NCBI GenBank assembly: GCA_015490435.1
Contig: WFXV01000017.1
Location: 1-7,612 of the forward strand
Source of the DNA: Thermaceae bacterium
GTDB taxonomy: Bacteria > Deinococcota > Deinococci > Deinococcales > Marinithermaceae
DNA length: 7,612 nucleotides
Direction of reading: 5' to 3'
This document shows positions 1-5,233 of this stretch, piece after piece. Within the stretch, counting starts at the first letter, position 1; each line of letters opens with the position of its first letter. The notes under the pieces were generated by a model that did not search any database, was not told the DNA's origin, and saw nothing but the letters and a program-made list of their open reading frames with translations. A program made the translations under genes and the position numbers.

Positions 1-155
1 TCGGCCCAAGCTACCCCATGCTTCCTAAAAGCCTCGACTTGCTTGAGCTTTCGCAAGCGATCTTGAACCCTGGCATCGTCTGCCCCAGCTTCGATGAGAG
101 CTTGGGCCCTCTTTGCTCCCCGCCATGCTTCCCGGCCAACCGTAGTAAGCCACAT
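1..155 (-). CDS. Unrecognised protein, N-terminal 51 residues only (cut by window edge)
   Basis: An ATG at 153-155 on the minus strand opens a frame that stays open for 51 codons to the window edge. AGGAGG (165-170) lies nine bases before the ATG, a strong Shine-Dalgarno that decides this start over other frames here. The peptide begins MWLTTVGREAWRGAK. It is rich in Arg, Lys, Ala and Glu and looks helical, with an amphipathic stretch near residues 15-45. I see no signal peptide, membrane segment or motif that names a family. G+C is about 58% by hand count, visibly below the neighbours, and codons such as ACT, GCT, CAA and AGG are used freely, which may point to a later-acquired gene. It follows the thioesterase gene on the same strand after 83 bp but appears to have its own promoter. 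Coding status is fairly likely; function is unknown. Confidence 0.6.
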   Translation of the reverse strand, partial: MWLTTVGREAWRGAKRAQALIEAGADDARVQDRLRKLKQVEAFRKHGVAWA

Positions 156-157
156 CC

Positions 158-191
158 GTGGGGACCTCCTCTCTCCTGGAGTGGTCCCCAC
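158..191. repeat. Perfect 9-bp inverted repeat over the RBS of the leftmost gene
   Basis: GTGGGGACC (158-166) and GGTCCCCAC (183-191) are exact reverse complements separated by 16 bp. On the minus strand the right arm covers the predicted transcription start. The left arm includes the last two bases of the AGGAGG Shine-Dalgarno and ends two bases before the ATG. It could be an operator for a dimeric regulator, or an RNA hairpin controlling translation. No U-run follows on the minus strand, so it is not an obvious intrinsic terminator for the thioesterase transcript. Confidence 0.6.
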
Positions 192-220
192 ATTCTTATT
201 GATCGAGTCTCACATGTGTA
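192..220 (-). promoter_or_regulatory. Possible promoter of the leftmost partial gene
   Basis: On the minus strand, TACACA (215-220) and AAGAAT (192-197) each match four of six bases of the -35 and -10 consensus and are 17 bp apart. The following GTGGGGA resembles the G-rich discriminator favoured by Thermus sigma A. The predicted start is near 185, inside the inverted repeat. Both hexamers are imperfect, so this is tentative. Confidence 0.35.
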
Positions 221-229
221 GGTCCGGGT

Positions 230-247
230 TCAGCGCCGTCAGCGCCG
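230..247. repeat. 9-bp tandem duplication at the thioesterase stop codon
   Basis: TCAGCGCCG occurs twice back to back (230-238 and 239-247). On the minus strand this gives CGG CGC TGA twice in the thioesterase frame, so the gene has two in-frame stops nine bases apart. Confidence 0.8.
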
Positions 248-721
248 GGAAGCGCCCGCCATGCTCGGGGGCAGGAGCACAAGCACCGCCCGGCCCCGGG
301 CGGTCTCGACGCCGTCCGCGAGGAGACGGCTTTCCACGATCACCTTGCGCTCGCCCACCTCCACCGCCCGGCCGCGGACCTCGAGCTCAGGGCCAAGCGG
401 CGTGGGCTTTAGGTAGTCGACCTCTAGCCGGGCGGTGACGTAGCGGGGGGTCTCGGCCTCACCCGGCACCCTCCCCTCGGAAAGCAGCTTGAAGATCGCC
501 GCCGAGCCCGAGGAGTGGCAGTCGATCAGGCTCGCAATCAGCCCGCCGTAGACGAAGCCGGGCACGGCGGTGTGCTCGGGGCGGGGGGTGTAGCGGGTGA
601 CGGTCTCGCCGGCCGCCTCGTCGTAGTAGGTCTTGAAGTGGTGGCCCTTCGGGTTCTTGTAGCCGCAGCCGTAGCAGTGGGCGAAGTCCTCGGGGTAGGT
701 GTCCTGGATTGCGATCTTCAC
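239..721 (-). CDS. PaaI/THEM4-like hotdog-fold acyl-CoA thioesterase
   Basis: A 160-residue hotdog-fold protein predicted to hydrolyse acyl-CoA thioesters in the cytoplasm. The N-terminal motif CYGCGYKNPKG (residues 16-26) corresponds to the CFxCGxxNPxG motif of THEM4/PaaI-like thioesterases. PGFVYGGLIASLIDCHSSG (54-72) is the central helix region, with D67 the likely catalytic acid. The 'HGG' of many relatives is YGG here. The start is GTG at 719-721, supported by AAGGAGGT six bases upstream. Its first bases overlap the stop of the acyl-CoA dehydrogenase (GTGA), so translation is probably coupled and both come from one mRNA. With that partner it may release or recycle CoA during acyl-CoA turnover; the substrate cannot be read from sequence. 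The C-terminal tail (about residue 150 on) is probably disordered. The family call is firm, the substrate unknown. Confidence 0.87.
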   Translation of the reverse strand: MKIAIQDTYPEDFAHCYGCGYKNPKGHHFKTYYDEAAGETVTRYTPRPEHTAVPGFVYGGLIASLIDCHSSGSAAIFKLLSEGRVPGEAETPRYVTARLEVDYLKPTPLGPELEVRGRAVEVGERKVIVESRLLADGVETARGRAVLVLLPPSMAGASRR

Positions 722-1899
722 CGCGCCACCTCCTTGAGGACCTCCCGGGCGATCACCAGGCGCAGGATCTCGCTGGTGCCCTCGCCGATCTCCATCAGCC
801 GCACGTCGCGCCAGTAGCGCTGGGCGGGGTAGTCGAGGGTGTAGCCGTAGCCGCCGAGGATCTGAATGGCGGCGTCGGCGGCCCGGGTAGCCGCCTCGCT
901 CGCGAAGAGCTTGGCCTGGGCCGCGGCCAGGGTGTAGGGCCGGCCGGCGTCCTTGAGCGCCGCCGCCTTCAGGTAGAGGAGCCTTGCCGCCTCGAGCTCC
1001 GTCGCCATGTCCGCGAGCTTGAAGGAGACCCCCTCGAAAGCGGCGATGGGGCGGCCGAAGGCGGTGCGCTCCGTCGCGTAGCGGGCGGCGAGGTCGAGGG
1101 CCGCCTGGCCGATCCCCACGCTCAAGGCGGCGATCCCCACCCGGCCGCCGTCCAGCACCCGGAGGACGTCGTAGAATGCCCGGCCGCGCTCGCCGAGAAG
1201 GGCCTCCTCGGGCACGAAGAGACCGTCGAAGAGGAGCTGGGCGGTGTCCGAGGCGCGAAGCCCCAGCTTTTCCTCCTTGCGGCCGACGGCAAAGCCCTGG
1301 CCCTCTTGAGGCCGCTCGAAGACGAAGGCGCTGATCCCCTGGTGGCGCTTCCCCTCGGGGGGCGGGTCGGTCCGGGCCATGACCACGTAGGCCCCGGCCA
1401 CCGAACCCTGGGTGATGAACTGCTTGCTGCCAAAGAGGCGAAAGCCCCCGTCCGCGGACTCGGCCCGGGTCTTGAGGGCGGCGGCGTCGGAGCCGGCGTG
1501 GGGTTCAGTAAGGGCCCAGGCGCCGAGCCACTCGCCGGAGGCGAGCTTCGGGAGAAAGCGCTCCTTTTGCGCCTCGTCGCCCGCGAGCAGCACGTGGCCG
1601 GTGGCCAGCGAGTTGTGGCTCGCCACCGTGAGCCCGAGCGCCCCGTCGGCGTAGCCGATCGCCTCGACGATGCGCATGGCGGTGACCGCCGGCAAGCCCA
1701 GGCCGCCGTAGGCCTCGGGCACCATCAGGCCGAAGACCCCGAGCTCGGCGAGCTCGCGCACGAGCGCCTCGGGAAAGACGCCGTCGCGGTCGCGCTCGGC
1801 GGCGGTGGGGATGACGCGGTCCTTCAAAAAGGCCTCCACCGCGCCGAGGAGCGCCCGCTCATCCTCGCTCGGCTCAAACCATAGCTGGGAGGCTTGCAT
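718..1899 (-). CDS. Acyl-CoA dehydrogenase family protein
   Basis: A 393-residue FAD-dependent acyl-CoA dehydrogenase, full length for the family. It should introduce the alpha-beta double bond into acyl-CoA and pass electrons to electron-transferring flavoprotein. The N-terminal helical domain spans about residues 1-120. The first family signature includes TEPHAGSD (131-138). The beta domain ends near GLRASDTAQLLF. The C-terminal helical domain carries QILGGYGYTLDYPAQRYWRD and then GEGTSE, where E373 is the expected catalytic base, at the short/medium-chain and branched-chain enzyme position. The ATG at 1897-1899 has no good Shine-Dalgarno. Instead TATACT lies seven bases upstream, so the mRNA is probably leaderless. 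The stop overlaps the start of the thioesterase gene downstream. Chain-length preference cannot be decided; fatty acid or branched-chain amino acid degradation are both possible. Confidence 0.95.
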   Translation of the reverse strand: MQASQLWFEPSEDERALLGAVEAFLKDRVIPTAAERDRDGVFPEALVRELAELGVFGLMVPEAYGGLGLPAVTAMRIVEAIGYADGALGLTVASHNSLATGHVLLAGDEAQKERFLPKLASGEWLGAWALTEPHAGSDAAALKTRAESADGGFRLFGSKQFITQGSVAGAYVVMARTDPPPEGKRHQGISAFVFERPQEGQGFAVGRKEEKLGLRASDTAQLLFDGLFVPEEALLGERGRAFYDVLRVLDGGRVGIAALSVGIGQAALDLAARYATERTAFGRPIAAFEGVSFKLADMATELEAARLLYLKAAALKDAGRPYTLAAAQAKLFASEAATRAADAAIQILGGYGYTLDYPAQRYWRDVRLMEIGEGTSEILRLVIAREVLKEVAR

Positions 1900-1906
1900 G
1901 CCTCAG

Positions 1907-1912
1907 AGTATA
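1907..1912 (-). promoter_or_regulatory. -10 box for a probably leaderless acyl-CoA dehydrogenase mRNA
   Basis: TATACT on the minus strand matches the -10 consensus at five of six bases and ends seven bases before the ATG at 1899, which puts the transcription start at or next to the ATG. The 17-bp upstream position holds no good -35. The gene therefore seems to be transcribed separately from the translin gene, which ends 43 bp upstream. Confidence 0.5.
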
Positions 1913-1942
1913 ACGCCTTTTCGCCGGCGGCTTATAAAAACG

Positions 1943-2521
1943 TCAGCACTTCCGCGAGGCCTGGAAGCGGAACTCGGTGAGTTTTTGCAGGTTGCCGCTC
2001 ACGTAGTCGAGCTTGCGGCGGAGGTCGAAGCGCTTCAGGTTGAGCTCGAGCCCCAAAAAGTAGACCCGCTCGATCGCCCCCTGGGCCCGCTCGGCAAAGG
2101 CGAGGTCGCCCTTGATAAGCCGCTCGGTAGCGGCCCGAAGGAGCTCGCCGGTGGCGTCGAAGAGGCCGTGGACGTAGGCGAAAAAGCCCACCTTCCGGGG
2201 CAGCTCGTGGGGGTGGGGGAGCGCCTCGCCGCGGACGAAGCGGACCACCACCAGGGCCTCGACCGCCTCCCCCTCGGCCACCTGGGCGATCTCCTCACCG
2301 GCGAGCTCGGGGGCCTCGGCGAGGATCGCCTGGAGCGCCGCCACCTGATTCCAGGCCTCGGCGAGGGGCGCCTGGGCCGCGTCCAGGTCCTCGCGGATCG
2401 CGGCGTAGATCGCGTTCTTCGAGTGCTTGATCGCCTGGCGGGCGGCCTCGATGAGCCGGTCCCGCGCCTCCTCGAGCCGCCGGCTTTCCTCCGCCAGGTA
2501 CCGCGCGAGTTCGTCCGCCAT
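1943..2521 (-). CDS. Translin-family protein (COG2178 / PF01997 type)
   Basis: A 192-residue, almost wholly helical protein that I assign to the translin family, nucleic-acid-binding proteins that form multimeric rings; TRAX-type members carry RNase activity. Evidence is the ordered pattern: N-terminal coiled-coil-like helices (1-70), an acidic EGEAVEAL segment (83-90) matching the QEYVEA motif of translin/TRAX, RFVRGEALP (94-102), then FFAYVHGLFDATGELLR (113-129), equivalent to the 'YLLGLxDLTGELxR' helix, and near the C terminus DLRRKLDY (156-163), equivalent to 'NLRRKxD'. E85 and E88 form an ExxE pair like the TRAX catalytic acids, so RNase activity is possible but inferred. The frame stays open upstream to 2977, but that part is antisense to the S1 gene. 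The ATG at 2521 is chosen because the homologous region begins there and TATCCT lies six bases upstream. Such proteins are sometimes annotated 'haloacid dehalogenase', but no dehalogenase motif is present. Confidence 0.75.
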   Translation of the reverse strand: MADELARYLAEESRRLEEARDRLIEAARQAIKHSKNAIYAAIREDLDAAQAPLAEAWNQVAALQAILAEAPELAGEEIAQVAEGEAVEALVVVRFVRGEALPHPHELPRKVGFFAYVHGLFDATGELLRAATERLIKGDLAFAERAQGAIERVYFLGLELNLKRFDLRRKLDYVSGNLQKLTEFRFQASRKC

Positions 2522-2527
2522 GTTCCG

Positions 2528-2533
2528 AGGATA
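2528..2533 (-). promoter_or_regulatory. -10 box for a probably leaderless translin mRNA
   Basis: TATCCT on the minus strand (TANNNT form) ends six bases before the ATG at 2521, with CGGAAC between. No clear Shine-Dalgarno is present, which fits a leaderless start. A weak TTCACG lies 19 bp upstream as a possible -35. Confidence 0.4.
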
Positions 2534-2535
2534 TG

Positions 2536-2544
2536 TGCTAGACT
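2536..2544 (+). promoter_or_regulatory. Extended -10 promoter of the S1-domain gene
   Basis: TGC followed by TAGACT forms an extended -10 (TGnTANNNT), followed by G-rich GAGCGGG. No good -35 is seen, as expected for an extended -10 promoter. Predicted transcription starts near 2551, giving a leader of about 65 nt before the ATG at 2616. It lies only a few bases from the opposing translin -10. Confidence 0.45.
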
Positions 2545-2615
2545 GAGCGGGCCGTGAAGCAAACCCCAAAGGCAGAACCCTCTTTTGGCCCGGTCCCCGC
2601 GGAGGAACGTCGCGC

Positions 2616-2987
2616 ATGGCGGTAGAAGCAGGCGAGATCGTCAAGGGCCGGGTCACCCGGATCATGGACTTCGGCGCCTTCGTGGAGCTGGAGACCGGTG
2701 AGTCAGGCCTGGTGCACATCAGCCAGATCGCCCACGAGTACGTCAAAAGGGTCGAGGACTTCCTCACCGAGGGGCAGGAGGTCGAGGTGATGGTGCTCGG
2801 CCGCGACGAGAAGGGCCGGCTCGACCTCTCGATCAAGGAGCTCTTGCCCAAGCCGGTGGCCCCGCCGCGTCCCCGGCGCCTGCCCCGCCAGGCCCCCGAG
2901 TTTGAGAACAAGCTCAAGAGCTTCCTGCGCGGGGCGAGCGCCCCCGCCGAGGGGAAGAAGCGGGGCAAGGGCCGCAAGAAGCGCTAG
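2616..2987 (+). CDS. Single S1-domain RNA-binding protein (YugI/GSP13-like)
   Basis: A 123-residue cytoplasmic protein with one S1 OB-fold RNA-binding domain at about residues 5-74. The landmarks are GEIVKGRVTRIMDFGAFVEL, then GLVHISQIAHEYV, and LGRDEKGRLDLSIKEL closing the fold. The remainder (75-123) is a proline/arginine-rich linker, a short helix and a strongly basic tail (KKRGKGRKKR), which should add non-specific RNA affinity. Size and order resemble Bacillus YugI (general stress protein 13), a ribosome-associated S1 protein; the exact role here is inference. GGAGGA (2601-2606) lies nine bases before the ATG and fixes the start. It is divergent from the translin gene, so the locus pairs two probable RNA-binding proteins. 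A strong hairpin lies 15 bases after the stop. Ribosomal protein S1 and polynucleotide phosphorylase are excluded by length. Confidence 0.9.
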   Translation: MAVEAGEIVKGRVTRIMDFGAFVELETGESGLVHISQIAHEYVKRVEDFLTEGQEVEVMVLGRDEKGRLDLSIKELLPKPVAPPRPRRLPRQAPEFENKLKSFLRGASAPAEGKKRGKGRKKR

Positions 2988-3002
2988 CCAGGCGAGACGT
3001 GC

Positions 3003-3030
3003 GAGGCCGGGCCGTGGGCCCGGCCTCTTC
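3003..3030 (+). terminator. Hairpin terminator after the S1 gene
   Basis: GAGGCCGGGCC (3003-3013) and GGCCCGGCCTC (3017-3027) form a perfect 11-bp stem with a GTG loop, followed by a short U-containing tail (TTCGTGT). The stem is very stable but the U-tract is poor, so read-through into tupA is possible. Confidence 0.75.
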
Positions 3031-3033
3031 GTG

Positions 3034-3039
3034 TAGCAT
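3034..3039 (+). promoter_or_regulatory. Possible -10 box of the tup operon
   Basis: TAGCAT followed by GGGC lies just after the terminator hairpin and would start transcription near 3046, about 17 nt before tupA. The -35 position falls inside the terminator and shows no consensus, so this is tentative. The leader is too short for a molybdenum/tungsten cofactor riboswitch. Confidence 0.3.
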
Positions 3040-3062
3040 GGGCTTGCCACACGGAGGTCCCC

Positions 3063-3884
3063 ATGCGCCGTTTGTTCTTTTCCCTGGTGCTTAGCCTCGG
3101 GCTCGCGCTCGCCGCGAGTCCCCTGCGGCTCGCCACCACCACCAGCGTCCACGACTCCGGGCTCCTCGACGCGATCCTCCCCGGGTTCACCGCCGAGACC
3201 GGGATCCCGGTGCAGGTGATCGCGGTGGGCACAGGGCAGGCGCTCGCCATCGCCGGCCGCGGGGACGCCGACGCGGTGCTGGTACACGCGCCCGCCCTCG
3301 AGGCCGAGTTCTTGCGAAAGGGGAAGGGCGTGCTCCACGCCTGCCTGGCGAAAAACCGTTTCCTGATCGTGGGGCCGCCCGAGGACCCGGCCGGTGTCCG
3401 CTGGGAGACGAACGTCCTGAACGCCCTGCGGAAGATCTACCTGAAGGGCGCCCTCTTCGTCTCCCGGGGCGACAACTCGGGGACGCACAAGAAGGAGCTC
3501 GAGCTCTGGCAGGCCGCCGGCCTTTGGCCCCAGGGCAAGCGCTGGTACCTGGAGTCGGGCTCGGGGATGGGGGCGACCCTCACCCTGGCCAGCGAGAAGG
3601 GCGCCTACACCCTCACCGACCTCGGCACCTTCCTCTTCCTGCGGCAGAAGGTCCGGCTCGAGGCCCTCTTCGACCGCGACGACCCCCGGATGATCAACCA
3701 GTACAGCTACATGGCGGTAAACCCAAAACGCTTCCCTTGGGTGAACTTCGAGGCCGCAGAAAAACTCCGCGCCTACCTCCTCAGGCCCGACGTGCAGGAG
3801 AAGATCGGCAACTACCTGAAGGATCGGTTCGGGCAAAGCCTCTTTGAGCCGCTCTACGGCCGCTGCGTGATACCGGTGCCTTGA
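3063..3884 (+). CDS. tupA: Tungstate ABC transporter substrate-binding protein
   Basis: A 273-residue periplasmic binding protein for oxyanions, called TupA (tungstate) rather than ModA. Residues 1-18 are a Sec signal peptide with a basic start and a leucine-rich core. No lipobox cysteine is present, so the protein should be soluble rather than a lipoprotein. The mature start carries LRLATTTSVHDSGLLD; TTTS (25-28) is the family's tungstate-binding motif. Further TupA landmarks are AVGTGQALAIAGRGDAD, VHAP, FLIVGPPEDPAGV (100-112) and SRGDNSGTHKKELELW (134-149). Two cysteines, C94 and C268, may form a disulfide; this is inference. GGAGGT (3053-3058) lies four bases before the ATG. The gene overlaps tupB by four bases and leads the operon. 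It should deliver tungstate for W- or Mo-dependent oxidoreductases, none of which is in this window. Tungstate versus molybdate selectivity is inferred from family. Confidence 0.93.
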   Translation: MRRLFFSLVLSLGLALAASPLRLATTTSVHDSGLLDAILPGFTAETGIPVQVIAVGTGQALAIAGRGDADAVLVHAPALEAEFLRKGKGVLHACLAKNRFLIVGPPEDPAGVRWETNVLNALRKIYLKGALFVSRGDNSGTHKKELELWQAAGLWPQGKRWYLESGSGMGATLTLASEKGAYTLTDLGTFLFLRQKVRLEALFDRDDPRMINQYSYMAVNPKRFPWVNFEAAEKLRAYLLRPDVQEKIGNYLKDRFGQSLFEPLYGRCVIPVP

Positions 3885-4519
3885 ACGAGCTCGTCGAGAT
3901 CACCCTGAGAAGCCTCTTCGTGAGCGGGAGCGCTACCCTGCTCGCCGCCCTTTTTGGATTTCCGCTCGGGCTTTGGCTCGGGGCCCGGGGCCAGCCCCAG
4001 CGGCTTGCGGCCAGCCTGCTCTACGCCGGGATGGGCCTCCCGCCGGTGGTGGTGGGGCTTTTCTTTTACTTCCTGCTCTCCCGCTCGGGGCCGCTCGGGT
4101 CGCTTGGGCTCCTTTACACCGTGCCCGGCATGATCCTGGCCGAGAGCGTCCTCGCCTTTCCCCTGATCGCGGGCTTCGCGATGGCCGGGGTGGCGGCGAA
4201 GGCGGATGCGGTGCGGCGGCTGGTGAAGAGCCTCGGCGGCAGCGAGCTCCAGGTCCACCTCACCCTGCTCGCCGAGAGCCGGCGGGTGGTGGTGGCCGCG
4301 CTCGCCGCCGGGTTCGGGGCGGTGATCAGCGAGGTGGGGGCGGTGACGATCGTCGGGGGCGACATCCGCCACGCTACGAGGGTGCTCACCACCGCGGTGG
4401 TGATCGAGACCCGGAAGGGGGAGCTCGAGCGCGCGGCGGCGCTCGGCGCCGTTCTCCTCGGGGTGACCCTATTGATCACCGCCATCCTGGTGCTCTTCGG
4501 CGAACGGGAGGCGCGGTGA
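3881..4519 (+). CDS. tupB: Tungstate ABC transporter permease
   Basis: A 212-residue inner-membrane permease of the binding-protein-dependent transport family. I see about five membrane segments (roughly 11-34, 44-66, 75-100, 136-160 and 186-206). Between the third and fourth lies the cytoplasmic EAA loop (about 115-135, with SLGGSELQVHLTLL), which contacts the ATPase. VISEVGAVTIVGGDI (149 on) and the RVLTTAVVIETRKGELE stretch near 167 are typical of TupB permeases. The start is an unusual TTG at 3881-3883, taken because it overlaps the tupA stop as TTGA and gives the expected N terminus. There is no good Shine-Dalgarno, so translation probably depends on ribosomes finishing tupA. The end overlaps the tupC start by four bases. 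The protein should form a homodimer channel with TupA and TupC. Confidence 0.92.
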   Translation: MNELVEITLRSLFVSGSATLLAALFGFPLGLWLGARGQPQRLAASLLYAGMGLPPVVVGLFFYFLLSRSGPLGSLGLLYTVPGMILAESVLAFPLIAGFAMAGVAAKADAVRRLVKSLGGSELQVHLTLLAESRRVVVAALAAGFGAVISEVGAVTIVGGDIRHATRVLTTAVVIETRKGELERAAALGAVLLGVTLLITAILVLFGEREAR

Positions 4520-5190
4520 TCGCGGCCGAAGGCTTGGAAAAACGCTTTCCCGGGTTCACCCTCCGGGTGCCCCACCTTCGGGCCAAGCCCGGCCGGGTCC
4601 TCGCCGTCCTCGGCCCCTCGGGAGCGGGGAAGAGCACGCTGCTCATGCTGCTTTCGGGGCTCTTGCCGCCGGACGCGGGGACGATCACCCGCGAAGGCCC
4701 CGCGGTCTACCTCGACCAGCATCCCTACCTGCTCGAGCGCAGCGTGCTCGAAAACGCCGCCTTCGGCCTCCGCCTAAAGGGCGTGCCCCGGGCCCGGGCG
4801 CGGGAAGCCGCCCTTACCTGGCTTTCCCGGGTGGGGCTCGAGGCGCTCGCCCCGCGGCCCGCCCGGGGGCTTTCCGGCGGCGAGCGGGTGCGGCTCGCGC
4901 TTGCCCGGGCGCTCGCCACCGAGCCAAAGACCCTCCTCCTCGACGAGCCCACTGCCAACCTCGACCCGGCAAACGTCGCCCGCGTGGAAGCCCTGATCCG
5001 CGAGGAAAAGGCCCGCGGCCGGGCGATCGTGCTCGTCACCCACAACCTCTTCCAGGCCAAAAGGCTCGCCGACCGGGCGCTCTTCCTGCTCGGTGGCGAG
5101 GTGGTGGAGGAGGGCCCGGCGCCCGCGTTTTTCAACTCCCCCAAGGACCCCCGCACCCGGGCGTTTCTCTCGGGGGAGATGGTCTGGTAG
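4516..5190 (+). CDS. tupC: Tungstate ABC transporter ATP-binding protein
   Basis: A 224-residue ABC ATPase that powers the TupAB importer from the cytoplasmic side. All motifs are present in order: Walker A GPSGAGKST (33-41), Q-loop glutamine Q68 in YLDQHPYLLE, signature LSGGE (119-123), Walker B LLLDEP with D143 and E144, D-loop NLD, and the H-loop histidine H176 in VTHNLFQA. There is no C-terminal regulatory domain of the ModC type, consistent with TupC. The frame is open far upstream, but that part is the shadow of tupB. The GTG at 4516 is chosen because it overlaps the tupB stop (GTGA), has GGGAGG four bases upstream, and begins at the expected first beta strand. It is the last gene of the operon. 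No convincing terminator separates it from the next gene 43 bp downstream. Confidence 0.92.
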   Translation: MIAAEGLEKRFPGFTLRVPHLRAKPGRVLAVLGPSGAGKSTLLMLLSGLLPPDAGTITREGPAVYLDQHPYLLERSVLENAAFGLRLKGVPRARAREAALTWLSRVGLEALAPRPARGLSGGERVRLALARALATEPKTLLLDEPTANLDPANVARVEALIREEKARGRAIVLVTHNLFQAKRLADRALFLLGGEVVEEGPAPAFFNSPKDPRTRAFLSGEMVW

Positions 5191-5194
5191 TCGG

Positions 5195-5212
5195 GTTTAC
5201 TTCCCGTTTACC
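5195..5212. promoter_or_regulatory. Tandem GTTTAC direct repeat, 11-bp period, before the HD-GYP gene
   Basis: GTTTAC occurs at 5195-5200 and 5206-5211, exactly 11 bp apart, just upstream of the predicted -10 at 5222. Direct repeats one helical turn apart are typical of OmpR/PhoB-family response-regulator sites. Only two copies are seen, so the function is inferred. Confidence 0.35.
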
Positions 5213-5221
5213 CGCCCCGGC

Positions 5222-5227
5222 TAACTT
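5222..5227 (+). promoter_or_regulatory. -10 box for a probably leaderless HD-GYP mRNA
   Basis: TAACTT (TANNNT form) ends six bases before the GTG at 5234, with GGATCC between. No Shine-Dalgarno precedes the GTG. The -35 region is poor, which would fit control by an activator at the adjacent direct repeat. Confidence 0.4.
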
Positions 5228-5233
5228 GGATCC

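Noticed and set aside
158..191. Inverted repeat as terminator of the thioesterase operon
   Set aside because: No U-run follows on the minus strand. T-rich sequence follows only on the plus strand, where no gene precedes it.
709..1884. Long plus-strand open frame of about 390 codons
   Set aside because: It is the antisense shadow of the acyl-CoA dehydrogenase, with low-complexity Gly/Ala/Arg composition and no family motif.
2548..2592. Hairpin pair CGGGCC/GGCCCG or CCAAA/TTTGG in the S1 leader as a riboswitch
   Set aside because: Stems of 5-7 bp with large loops are expected by chance at this G+C, and no known riboswitch core is visible.
2522..2977. Upstream extension of the translin frame to 2977
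   Set aside because: It runs antisense through the S1 gene, has no homology, and a promoter and natural start lie at 2521-2533.
3028..3062. Molybdenum/tungsten cofactor riboswitch before tupA
   Set aside because: Only 35 bases separate the terminator hairpin from the start codon, too short for the known element.
2703..3836. Long minus-strand open frame over S1 and tupA
   Set aside because: A G+C-driven shadow; the plus strand carries clear domain motifs and Shine-Dalgarno sites.
3973..4515. Upstream extension of the tupC frame
   Set aside because: Arg/Gly-rich shadow of tupB; the GTG overlapping the tupB stop begins the ABC fold correctly.
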